This document shows, piece after piece, positions 17,133-25,733 of a stretch of DNA of 64,000 bases. The position numbers were made by a program, and so were the translations under genes. The stretch spans positions 757,022 to 821,021 of the forward strand of contig OY282376.1 in assembly GCA_958295845.1 (NCBI GenBank), written 5' to 3'. The notes below the pieces were generated by a model. That model was given only the letters and a program-made list of their open reading frames with translations. It did not search any database and was not told the origin of the DNA. Each line of letters opens with the position of its first letter. Positions within the stretch are counted from its first letter, which is position 1. Source of the DNA: Caldilineaceae bacterium. GTDB taxonomy: Bacteria; Chloroflexota; Anaerolineae; Caldilineales; Caldilineaceae.

Positions 17133-19106
17133 ATGTCCATCAACACCTTCCCTTTCGGCCAGGATATCGCGTGGCAACCGAATCCTGACTGGATCGCCCA
17201 AAGCAATCTCAAGAAATTCATGGATCGGCACGACATCGCCTCCTATGACGAGCTGCTCGCGCGCGCAGTCGAAGACATCGCCTGGTTCTGGGATGCCGTG
17301 ATGAAGGACCTCGATATCCGCTTCGCCCAACCCTATTCGCAGATCGTCGACCTGTCCGACGGCGCGCCCTTCGCCCGCTGGTGTGTCGACGGCAAGATGA
17401 ATATCATCCACAACTGCCTCGATAAGTACCAGACCTCCGAGACCGCCTCCGAAACTGCTCTCGTCTGGGAAGGAGAGGAAGGCGGGACCGCCACCCTTAC
17501 CTTCGCCCAGCTCCACCAGGAAGTCTGCCGCTGCGCCAATGCCCTCCGCAGCCTCGGTATCGGCAGCGGCGACGCCGTCGGCCTTTACATGCCGATGATC
17601 CCCGAGCTGGCTATCGCTTTTCTGGCGGTGATCAAAGTAGGCGGTATTATCCTGCCCCTGTTCAGCGGGTACGGCCGCTCCGCCATCAGAAACCGTCTCA
17701 ACGATGGTGGCGCCAAAGCCGTCTTCGCTGCCGACGGATACCTCCGCCGCGGACGCGCTGTGGCCATGAAATCGACGCTCGACAGAGCCCTGGCCGATGT
17801 CCCAAGCGTCCAGCATGTGATCGTCTGCAAGCGGCTCCCCGCCTCGTCGCCCGCCGCCCAGATTCCCTGGAACGAGCAACGCGACCACTGGTGGCATGAA
17901 CTCGTTCCCCCACAGGCGCCCGAAGCGGAAACCGCCCCGACAGCCGCCGAGGACCCGCTGATGATCATCTACACCAGCGGCACCACCGGCCCGCCCAAGG
18001 GCGCCGTCCACACCCACTGCGGCTTTCCCGTCAAAGCCGCCCAGGATATGCGCCACGCTATGGACGTCAAGCCCGGTGATCGCGTCTACTGGATGACCGA
18101 CATGGGCTGGATGATGGGGCCATGGCTCGTACTTGGCGCCCTGCTCAACCGCGCCACCATGTTCTTCTTTGACGGCGCCCCCGACTACCCGTCGGTCGAC
18201 CGCGTATGGGAACTCTGCGCCCGGCACCGCATCACCCTTTTGGGGCTCTCGCCCATGCTCGTGCGCACGCTGATGCCCCACGGCGCCGATCACGTAGCCC
18301 GCCATGACCTTTCGCATCTGCGCGCTGTCGGGGCCACCGGAAGCCCATGGGGGCCCTCGAGTTGGCGCTGGATATTTGAACACGTGCTCGAAAGTCGCAA
18401 GCCGATATTCAACTATACCGGCGGCACAGAAATCAGCGGCGGCATCCTGTCCGGCAGCCTGTTCAAACCGCTCAAACCCGCCGCCTTCGGCGGGCCGATT
18501 CCCGGTATGGACGCCGATGTCGTCGACGCCTCCGGAAACCCGGTACGCGGACAAGTGGGCGACCTGATCGTCCGTCAACCCTGGATCGGGATGACGCGCG
18601 GCTTCTGGGGCGCCAACGAACGCTATCTGGATACCTACTGGGGCCGCTTCGATGGCATATGGGTGCACGGCGATTTCTGCGCCATCGACGAGGACGACAT
18701 GTGGTTTATCCTGGGCCGCAGCGACGACACCATCAACATCGCCGGCAAGCGGCTCGGCCCGGCTGAAGTCGAAACGCTGGTCAACGCCCACCCCGACGTC
18801 ACCGAGTCCGCGGCCGTGGCCGTGCCCCACCCCGTCAAGGACAACGACGTTGTCGTGTTCGCCGTCCTCAAACCGGGCGTCGACGTCAACGAACCCCTTC
18901 GCTCCGCCCTCCAGGAGCGCATCACGACCGAACTGGGACGTCCGCTAAGGCCCAAAGAGGTCAGGTTCTGCTCTGCGCTGCCCAAAACGCGCAACGCCAA
19001 GGTGATGCACCGCCTTATCCGGGCCGCCTACCTGGGCCAGGACCCCGGCGACATTAGCGCCCTGGAAAATCCCGCCACCTTGCAGGCCATCCAGCAGTCC
19101 GCATGA
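17133..19106 (+). CDS. AMP-dependent acyl-CoA synthetase (acetyl/propionyl-CoA synthetase type)
   Basis: A 657-residue ANL-superfamily enzyme that would activate a short carboxylic acid with ATP and CoA. Motifs are IIYTSGTTGPPKG near residue 277 (ATP phosphate loop), MTDMGWMMGPW near 328, TGGTE near 429 (adenine/Mg site) and GRSDDTINIAGKRLGPAEVE near 528 (hinge). The catalytic Lys is about residue 623, in PKTRNAKVM; the usual SGK is NAK here. The N-terminus (SNLKKFMDRHDIASYDELL) resembles the acetyl/acetoacetyl-CoA synthetase branch. The stop overlaps the next gene by four bases (ATGA), so the two are co-translated. The acid substrate is not determined. Confidence 0.92.
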   Translation: MSINTFPFGQDIAWQPNPDWIAQSNLKKFMDRHDIASYDELLARAVEDIAWFWDAVMKDLDIRFAQPYSQIVDLSDGAPFARWCVDGKMNIIHNCLDKYQTSETASETALVWEGEEGGTATLTFAQLHQEVCRCANALRSLGIGSGDAVGLYMPMIPELAIAFLAVIKVGGIILPLFSGYGRSAIRNRLNDGGAKAVFAADGYLRRGRAVAMKSTLDRALADVPSVQHVIVCKRLPASSPAAQIPWNEQRDHWWHELVPPQAPEAETAPTAAEDPLMIIYTSGTTGPPKGAVHTHCGFPVKAAQDMRHAMDVKPGDRVYWMTDMGWMMGPWLVLGALLNRATMFFFDGAPDYPSVDRVWELCARHRITLLGLSPMLVRTLMPHGADHVARHDLSHLRAVGATGSPWGPSSWRWIFEHVLESRKPIFNYTGGTEISGGILSGSLFKPLKPAAFGGPIPGMDADVVDASGNPVRGQVGDLIVRQPWIGMTRGFWGANERYLDTYWGRFDGIWVHGDFCAIDEDDMWFILGRSDDTINIAGKRLGPAEVETLVNAHPDVTESAAVAVPHPVKDNDVVVFAVLKPGVDVNEPLRSALQERITTELGRPLRPKEVRFCSALPKTRNAKVMHRLIRAAYLGQDPGDISALENPATLQAIQQSA

Positions 19107-21022
19107 ATCTACTCTCCCTCGAAAACGTCTCCAAGCAGTTCTCCGAACGGCTGCTGCTGGACTCTGTCTCGCTCTCTATCAACGCCGGTGAACGCATCGG
19201 CCTGATCGGCGTCAACGGCAGCGGCAAAACGACCCTCCTGCGTATTATCGCCGGTCTCGAAGCGCCCGACAGCGGCAATCTCACCGTCTGGGGCGGCGTG
19301 CGCGTCGAAATGGTCCAACAGGAGCCCCAACTGGATGACAGCGCAACCGTACTCGAGCAACTCTTCCGCAGCAGCTCGCCCCAGATGCGCCTCCTGCGCG
19401 ACTACGAAGGCGCCAGCCAGCGCCTCGAACACGAACCGGCCAACCAGGCCCTGCAGCAGCGCCTGCTGGAGCTCTCCGAAGAAATGGGGCGCACAGACGG
19501 CTGGGCCGCAGCCGCCAACGCAAAATCAATCCTCACCAGGTTGGGAATCAACGACTTCGACGCCCGCATCGAAACGCTCAGTGGCGGCCAGCGCAAACGC
19601 GTCGCCCTGGCACGCGCCCTGATCGACCGCGCCGATCTCCTGGTCCTCGACGAGCCGACCAACCATATCGACATCGAGACCATCGAATGGCTGGAAGCCT
19701 ACCTGACCACCGCGCCCGGCGCCCTCCTCATGGTCACCCACGACCGCCATTTCCTCGACCGCGTCGTCGGTCGCATCGTCGAACTGGACCGGCGCCAGCT
19801 CGTCTCCTACGCCGGCAACTACAGCCGCTATTTGGAGCTGCGCCAGCTGCGGCATGAACGCCTCGCCGTCCAGGAACGCCAACGCCAGAAGCTTCTCAAG
19901 CGGGAGCTTGAATGGATCCGGCGAACGCCCATGGCCCGGGGAACCAAGCAGAAGGCCCGCCGGCAACGCGTCGCCGAACTCCAGCGCATCAACTACGACT
20001 CCGACACCGACCGCGTGGTCATGGCCCTGGCCACCCGCCGCCTCGGCAATACCGTTCTTACAGCCAATGGCCTGACCAAGGTTTTCGACGGCGCGGCCGC
20101 CGTAAATCAGGTCGATTTTGCCCTTGAGCCGGGCGATCGCATCGGCCTCCTCGGCCCCAACGGCGCCGGCAAGAGCACTTTTCTCGATATGCTGGCCGGA
20201 AAAGTCCAGGTCGACGTGGGGCAGATCAAATGGGGCGCTACCGTGCGGCTCGGTTACTACGACCAGCAGACACGTGACCTCAACGACGCGCAGCGTCTGC
20301 TCGAGTTCATCGAGGAGGAAGCCCCCCTGATCCAGGCACGCGACGGCAGCCGCGTCGAGGCCGCTCAAATGATGGAGTGGTTTCTGTTTCCGCGCAAAAT
20401 GCAGTGGGGCCGCATCGGCAGCCTCAGCGGGGGCGAGCGCCGCCGCCTCTACCTCCTGCGCACCCTGATCCACCAGCCCAATGTGCTACTTCTGGACGAG
20501 CCGACCAACGACCTGGACGTGCAGACCCTGACCGTTCTCGAGGAGTTTCTCGACGCCTTCAGCGGCTGCCTCGTCGTTGCCAGTCACGACCGCTACTTCC
20601 TCGATCGCACCGTCGACTTCATCATCCCTTTCGAGGACGGACGCCTCGGCAAACGCTACCCCGCCCCCTACGCAACCTACCGCCGCCTGTACAGCCAAGA
20701 CCAGCAAACCCGCCGCCTCGACCAGTCCCGCAATGCAGCCGCGCCCGGCCGGCCCGCCGCCAATGGGCAGGCAGCCCCGCGGTCGCGTCCGCCCGCAGCG
20801 GACAAAAAACTCTCTTGGAAGGAAAGTCAGGAGTTGGCGCGGCTGGAAACGGAAATAGCCGGCTGGGAAGAGGAACAGGCCCGCTTGCAGCAAAAGATCA
20901 ACGACAGCGGCAGCGACTATCAGGCGCTGCAGACCCTCTCAACAAAACTTACAAACGTCGAGTCGTCGCTGGAATCGGCCTTCGAGCGCTGGGCCGAACT
21001 GTCCGAGCGCCAGGACGCCTGA
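19103..21022 (+). CDS. ABC-F family ATPase (Uup/EttA-like)
   Basis: A 639-residue soluble protein with two ABC domains and no membrane segments. Domain 1 has Walker A GVNGSGKTT near residue 35, signature LSGGQRKRVALARAL and Walker B LLVLDEPTNHIDI. Domain 2 has GPNGAGKST near 350, LSGGERRRLYLLRTL and VLLLDEPTNDLDVQT. The linker with RTPMARGTKQKARRQRV is of the P-site tRNA-interaction-motif type. A Pro/Ala-rich stretch and a C-terminal coiled coil (ELARLETEIAGWEEEQARLQ) place it closest to Uup. Such proteins act on ribosomes or DNA intermediates, not in transport. It is translationally coupled to the acyl-CoA synthetase. Confidence 0.93.
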   Translation: MNLLSLENVSKQFSERLLLDSVSLSINAGERIGLIGVNGSGKTTLLRIIAGLEAPDSGNLTVWGGVRVEMVQQEPQLDDSATVLEQLFRSSSPQMRLLRDYEGASQRLEHEPANQALQQRLLELSEEMGRTDGWAAAANAKSILTRLGINDFDARIETLSGGQRKRVALARALIDRADLLVLDEPTNHIDIETIEWLEAYLTTAPGALLMVTHDRHFLDRVVGRIVELDRRQLVSYAGNYSRYLELRQLRHERLAVQERQRQKLLKRELEWIRRTPMARGTKQKARRQRVAELQRINYDSDTDRVVMALATRRLGNTVLTANGLTKVFDGAAAVNQVDFALEPGDRIGLLGPNGAGKSTFLDMLAGKVQVDVGQIKWGATVRLGYYDQQTRDLNDAQRLLEFIEEEAPLIQARDGSRVEAAQMMEWFLFPRKMQWGRIGSLSGGERRRLYLLRTLIHQPNVLLLDEPTNDLDVQTLTVLEEFLDAFSGCLVVASHDRYFLDRTVDFIIPFEDGRLGKRYPAPYATYRRLYSQDQQTRRLDQSRNAAAPGRPAANGQAAPRSRPPAADKKLSWKESQELARLETEIAGWEEEQARLQQKINDSGSDYQALQTLSTKLTNVESSLESAFERWAELSERQDA

Positions 21023-21073
21023 GGCGCGCCGTCGACCGCAAACCGACACCAGCGCCGGGACTAGCGCCGGGCG

Positions 21074-24000
21074 CTAGCTGAACTGCCGGCGCAGCGCCTC
21101 CAGCGACTCTTCAGCGTAGAAATACTCGAAGTGATGGCAGCTGAGAACATCCACCTGCAGACCCGGCCAGTTGCCGCCCCGCAAACCCCGCGCCGACGCC
21201 ACCCCGACCAGCAGGTCATTCGGCCCCAGGACCTGGTCCAAAGCCTTGTCCAGTATACGCGTCATCTCCGTCTTGGAGAACAGCTTGCGCCAGTTAACGG
21301 GGCCGTCCATCTCGGAATTTACGCCGATCTGGATGTAATACTTCACGTCCACCTCATTGCGCGGGTCATTCAGCTTCTCATACAGCTCCGCGCTCGGCGC
21401 CAAATCCTGAATGCCAGTGGTGAGCCGTGAAATCCCTATCACCAGCAGCTGGGCCAGGAGCTCATAGTCCATCAGGCCCGCCTGATTTAGTATAATCGTT
21501 GCCAACCACGGAATCAGCTGGTGAGACTCGGCCAGCGCCGTGCCGGTGTTGTGCGCGCCAACCATGATAACCCGTTCCACAAACTGGTGCCCGCTCTCCA
21601 TTTCGACGCAGACTCGTGCTACCTGTGTTCCCATGCTGTGACAGAAAATATCAAGCGGCGGCCCCTTTTCGGTGCCAAACCCCAGCCGGCGCAGCTGCGC
21701 CGTCATCAGCAGCCCGCTCTCCCGGATTCCCGTGTTGATCGTCTCATAGTCGAACGTCAGCGCCAGGTCGTATTCATCCAGCTCCATCAGATGGGGCAGC
21801 GCCCTCTGGACCAGCTTTTCCGTACTGCTGCCGAATCCATGCGTTATCAACAACGCCCGCCGCGCCTTGGACACATCCTGCGACGTTACCTTCGAATAGA
21901 CCGGTGTCCCCCCTGACTCCAAGCTGACTTGGCGCACGCCCAGATCAGGGGGAAGCTTCTGATAGAATAGCTTGTAAAAGAGCACGCGCACGGCATGTTT
22001 TGCATCGCGAACCGGTACCTCCGCACTCTCTTCGCCCGGCGCCGGGTCTCTGCGCGCCGCAGCCTCCGCCATCCGCCACTCCTCCTGCAGATAGCCGAAT
22101 AGCCGCCCGAATACCCCTCTCACGCCCCTGCCATGCCCACCTTCAACCGCACTTTCGCCCCCGGCATCTGCTCCCGGCCTCCGCCAGGTGTCCGCAAAAC
22201 CGCGCTTTGCCGCCGCCGCATCCGGAATGGGCAAATGCGTAATCTCCACCGCCATACGTCTCCTGTCGCCGTTTTCCGACAGGTTCTGCGCGTCGGTGGG
22301 GTGGCCGACCATGTAGTAGTACTCGCCGTCAAACGCCACCGCCGCAATCCCTGCTATTTCCGGATCATTTTCCACGCTCAGTGCAATCCGCAACGGCGAG
22401 TCCGCGCTGATCGTCGAAAGCTGTTCTGCCGACGTGTCCAGAACCAGTACCCCGGGCGAACCGTAGCCGCCTGCACTGTGCGAGAACGAGAGCGGCTGGA
22501 AAAACGGCGCGGCTTCCGGACTGTTCAACCCCGGTGGCAACGAGATCGGATCCTCTGCATCCCAGGAAAAATGCTTAAGACTGCTTACAACCAGCAGACC
22601 CCCCAGACCCGCCGGCTTCTCAACCGTAATGTCCAGGTCCGTCCCCACATTGATCCTGTTCTGCCCCTGCGGCAGAGCGCACTCTTCCTGCTTACGCAGG
22701 GCTGTAACCGCTACCTGCTTCGTAATCCAGCGGTCATGTGTATCGTCCCGCTGCACCATCAGATTGCGCACGCGCGGGCCGTCGTAGCGGATGCCGTTCA
22801 TCAGCTCGGCCAGCGGGCCGAAGGCCCGCGTCTGCTCAGCCTCGCTCGGTTCGTTCAGCTCCGGCATCTCCAGCACGTCAAAAGAGGTGGGAACACGCGT
22901 GGCGAAGACTTTGAAAATCTCCTTCTCGGATTCGGCGCCCGCGTCCTTCACCGCCGGCTCGATATTGTTGACGAAAAACGACTTGCCCGGCGCAACCAGC
23001 TGGTAGGGCGCTCGCTCCGGGTAGATACGTCGGATGCCGAACCGCGCCGAAAGAGAGAAGGTGGTCACATAGAGATTCTCAGCGCTGTTGTTCCGCACTG
23101 TGATCCAGAGCTTGCGCCCCGGCGGCAGCACGCCGTCCTGCCCCAGCGGCTCCCCGTCACTGGGGGAAGTCAAGCTGGCCCGTGTGTAAGTCTGGACGTC
23201 AACGCTCAGCGCCTCTTCCATCAGCGCCATCGGCGCCGGATTCCGCAACGTACGCACATTGTGAAAGGTCGCCAAATGGTGCAGATACGCCGCAGTCTTG
23301 GCCGCCCCCGCCTGTGTACGCGGCGGCCTCTCCTCCACGATCTGTACGCCGCTGCCGTCCTGGATGACGTACAAGTCGTTCTCCACGGCCACGTGGAAAC
23401 GCGTGAATCCATCCCGCGTGCTTCTTCCCACCGCATGCAGGAACGGCGAAGAGGGCGCGGTCGTCAACTCCGCCAGCAAAAACGGGTCCGCGCTGGTCAC
23501 CTCGTACATCAACCTCTGGTATCCGTACGCCGTCACCGTGGCCCTTGCAGGCAAACTGAACTCGCTGTGGCGCACACCCTTGATCAGGGCGTACGACGAA
23601 TCCACCCTGGCGTCGATCACCTCCCCGCGGCCCAGCCCCCGGCCCTCCAGCGCCTCGCTGCCCGCCGGGTAAAGCTCCACCTGGCTGCCCGGAGTCAGAC
23701 CGACCGCCGCGCCGCCCCCGATGCGAACGATCACATCATTTCCCGTGTCACCCGCCTCTCTGGCACTGATGACGTTCAGATAGGAACCGGCGTGGGGCGT
23801 CAACTCGCCGAAAACCGCACGGTTGCCCGGGCCTTCCAATTGCGGCAGCTGCCTCGCATAAACGCCGTGGACCTGGGTCTGCACCGCGTCGTGCACCTCC
23901 CGCCAGTTCATCTGCGGATGCAGCTCCTGCAGCTTCTGCAGCAGAAAATAGGTCATCGCCCCGTACCAGGCGCCGTTGGTCGGCGAACGGTACTCGTGGC

Positions 24001-24652
24001 TCATCTCCTCATCCCTGCAACCGGCCAACAGCACGTGCTCGCTGCCCAGCTTCCCGGACCAGTGGCGGCTGGCGACCGTCCTCGCCCCCGACGCCTCCGG
24101 CAGGACCGTACCCGCAGACCGAACACGGCGGTCCGCCGCCGTCCTTCGCACCGGCACAAACGCCCGCGTGCCCGAACCCGCGTGGCAGCAGTCCAGCACC
24201 ACAGTTACCCGCGCGCCGCGCGCCTCGGCCGCCGCAATGAGCGCCGCCAATTCCTTGTCCAATATGTCGTAAACGGGCTTCCCGCGGTCATCCACCGTAC
24301 GGCTGTCGCTCGGCACCAGCGTCTCGTCGTAGCCGTCCGGCTCATTCGGGTCGACAGAGATGGCCTGCGAGCCGTGCCCGCTGTAATGGAAAAACAGCTG
24401 GTCGCCGGTTCGGGCCTGCTCAATCAGCCACCGCCAGCCGTCAATGATATTCTGTCGCGAGGGGAGCTTCTCGTCCGGTTCAGCGCCTGTCGATGTCAAC
24501 AGCCGGATGTTCTCAGTCGGTACGCCCAGCCGTTGGGTCAGGAATCCGTAAATCGCCCTGGCATCGTTGGCGCAACCACCCAGATCGGAGACCACATTGC
24601 TTCGGTAATGATTGATTCCGACCACCAGAGCAAACAACCGCGGAGACAACAT
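21074..24652 (-). CDS. Caspase-like (peptidase C14) protease fused to alpha/beta hydrolase
   Basis: A protein of 1,192 residues. Residues 1-280 form a caspase/metacaspase p20-like domain: FALVVGINHY, GCANDARAIYGFL, HYSGHG at 89-94 (catalytic His93) and VVLDCCHAG with catalytic Cys156. A long middle part (about 280-930) is mostly beta-rich, with no family I can name. The C-terminal 240 residues look like a lipase-type alpha/beta hydrolase: LLITHGFGSS, FCHSMGTQVAR (nucleophile Ser1006; the first Gly of GxSxG is Cys), PNDLLVGVASA (candidate Asp1146) and SCHHFEY (candidate His1173 or His1174). The ATG at 24652 is preferred to TTG 24658 because AAGGA precedes it. No signal peptide or membrane span is seen. 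It is monocistronic. Confidence 0.85.
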   Translation of the reverse strand: MLSPRLFALVVGINHYRSNVVSDLGGCANDARAIYGFLTQRLGVPTENIRLLTSTGAEPDEKLPSRQNIIDGWRWLIEQARTGDQLFFHYSGHGSQAISVDPNEPDGYDETLVPSDSRTVDDRGKPVYDILDKELAALIAAAEARGARVTVVLDCCHAGSGTRAFVPVRRTAADRRVRSAGTVLPEASGARTVASRHWSGKLGSEHVLLAGCRDEEMSHEYRSPTNGAWYGAMTYFLLQKLQELHPQMNWREVHDAVQTQVHGVYARQLPQLEGPGNRAVFGELTPHAGSYLNVISAREAGDTGNDVIVRIGGGAAVGLTPGSQVELYPAGSEALEGRGLGRGEVIDARVDSSYALIKGVRHSEFSLPARATVTAYGYQRLMYEVTSADPFLLAELTTAPSSPFLHAVGRSTRDGFTRFHVAVENDLYVIQDGSGVQIVEERPPRTQAGAAKTAAYLHHLATFHNVRTLRNPAPMALMEEALSVDVQTYTRASLTSPSDGEPLGQDGVLPPGRKLWITVRNNSAENLYVTTFSLSARFGIRRIYPERAPYQLVAPGKSFFVNNIEPAVKDAGAESEKEIFKVFATRVPTSFDVLEMPELNEPSEAEQTRAFGPLAELMNGIRYDGPRVRNLMVQRDDTHDRWITKQVAVTALRKQEECALPQGQNRINVGTDLDITVEKPAGLGGLLVVSSLKHFSWDAEDPISLPPGLNSPEAAPFFQPLSFSHSAGGYGSPGVLVLDTSAEQLSTISADSPLRIALSVENDPEIAGIAAVAFDGEYYYMVGHPTDAQNLSENGDRRRMAVEITHLPIPDAAAAKRGFADTWRRPGADAGGESAVEGGHGRGVRGVFGRLFGYLQEEWRMAEAAARRDPAPGEESAEVPVRDAKHAVRVLFYKLFYQKLPPDLGVRQVSLESGGTPVYSKVTSQDVSKARRALLITHGFGSSTEKLVQRALPHLMELDEYDLALTFDYETINTGIRESGLLMTAQLRRLGFGTEKGPPLDIFCHSMGTQVARVCVEMESGHQFVERVIMVGAHNTGTALAESHQLIPWLATIILNQAGLMDYELLAQLLVIGISRLTTGIQDLAPSAELYEKLNDPRNEVDVKYYIQIGVNSEMDGPVNWRKLFSKTEMTRILDKALDQVLGPNDLLVGVASARGLRGGNWPGLQVDVLSCHHFEYFYAEESLEALRRQFS

Positions 24653-25074
24653 TCGCAATCCTTATAGACAAGTGAAACACGCTACTTCTTCGCCAAAAGC
24701 AAGCGGGCAGTTTATGGGAAATAGTACGATCTTAGCACACTGACGGCCCAATGAATAACCGCAATCTGCGACTGCTCCGCCATATGTAACTTCGCAGCCT
24801 TAGTCAGTTCGCGACCCTGAAGTGTACGAGAAAGGGTGCCTCTCTCTCCCCCCTCCCCCTTCACACCAGTCCTCAACCAATCGCCACAGTCACTGACCAC
24901 TGACCACTGCAGCCAGTTCAGTAACTGCCGGAATCTGACAAAAATGTGTCCATCTGTAGACCGAACGGCGCGCCATCTGTCCTGTAAGCTCACACGGAAT
25001 TCTGGTGACATGCTTGCACAGGACAAAGTATTCCCGCCTGCCCATCTCAGAGGGAAATCACAATGCGCCTGCTC
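24653..25074. other. Intergenic spacer
   Basis: About 420 bases with no convincing gene on either strand. It contains one TGACCACT-type repeat copy (24886-24918). The upstream region of the caspase gene shows no clear promoter that I can support. Confidence 0.5.
24886..24918 (+). repeat. TGACCACT/CTGCAG repeat, copy 3
   Basis: CAGTCACTGACCACTGACC followed by ACTGCAGCCAGTT: two near-perfect TGACCACT units and the CTGCAG end, + strand orientation. Confidence 0.7.
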
Positions 25075-25524
25075 CTAAAGTGAAAGACTGCCGCCGTGTC
25101 CAATCGAGGAATTTTCTTGAGGGAGGGACGTGACCATGGACTGTACAATAGTTCGTTGATTCCGCCTGTGGAGCTGCTGTTTTTGAACAGTTTCGACCTT
25201 TCTTCGCAGTACACCTCTGTCAGGAAAGAGCGTGCGCACTCGTTTCAGAAGCGAAACGGGATCAGGATCATGATCCACCAGTTTGCCTTCACAAGTCGTC
25301 ACGAACTGACCCTTGTGTGTCATTACAAGCTCTGCGTGTAAATCTCTGTATGTCTCTACATTCTGATTCATGAAAGTTCGGTTCGGATCAACCGGAAATG
25401 GCGAGAACGTGCGGGTAATAGTTTCTGATAGTACCTCTGCGATGTCGCGTTCTGTGGTCACCACTAGCTATTCGGCCTGTTCACAAATCTTATCTGGAAC
25501 ATTCAGAACAACCTGTGTGCTCAC
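25075..25524 (-). pseudogene. DUF5678-like/antitoxin-type gene with in-frame amber stop
   Basis: From GTG 25524 (AGGGG upstream) the frame reads MSTQVVLNVPDKICEQAE, then TAG at 25468-25470, then continues in the same frame with LVVTTERDIAEVLSETI. The DUF5678-like core follows: TYRDLHAELVMTHKGQFV, then CEGKLVDHDPDPVSLLKRV and RRKVE. The two halves look like one small protein: an N-terminal ribbon/helix start of the type seen in antitoxins, and a C-terminal GKxV..DG.xVDHDPD module. The amber replaces a codon in the first helix, so a single point mutation seems to have broken it. Re-initiation at GTG 25464 is conceivable. The last 30 residues look frame-damaged too. Confidence 0.5.
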
Positions 25525-25733
25525 TTTGGCCCACCCCTGCGAAGGTAAGATGTCTATCAGTCGGACGTCCAAGCGAAACCGCCGGCGATAAGATAAATGA
25601 AAAAAGGGCAGGAGCCGGAGCTTGAACGCCCAACCCGTGAACGCGGAATCGGACAGTTCACCGAAACGCTATGCGTCTCGTTGCGCCAACTACCTACCCT
25701 GAGCTTACCATTCAGTTCTGGTCAGGCCAACCC

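Noticed and set aside
22133..24667. An 844-codon plus-strand frame opposite the caspase fusion gene
   Set aside because: Very Arg/His/Gln-rich mirror of a high-GC gene; the minus-strand protein has catalytic motifs while this one has none.
25606..25699. A functional tRNA (including tRNA-Sec) on the minus strand
   Set aside because: The acceptor pairing is good, but no anticodon stem-loop or five-pair T stem can be drawn; kept only as a low-interest remnant.
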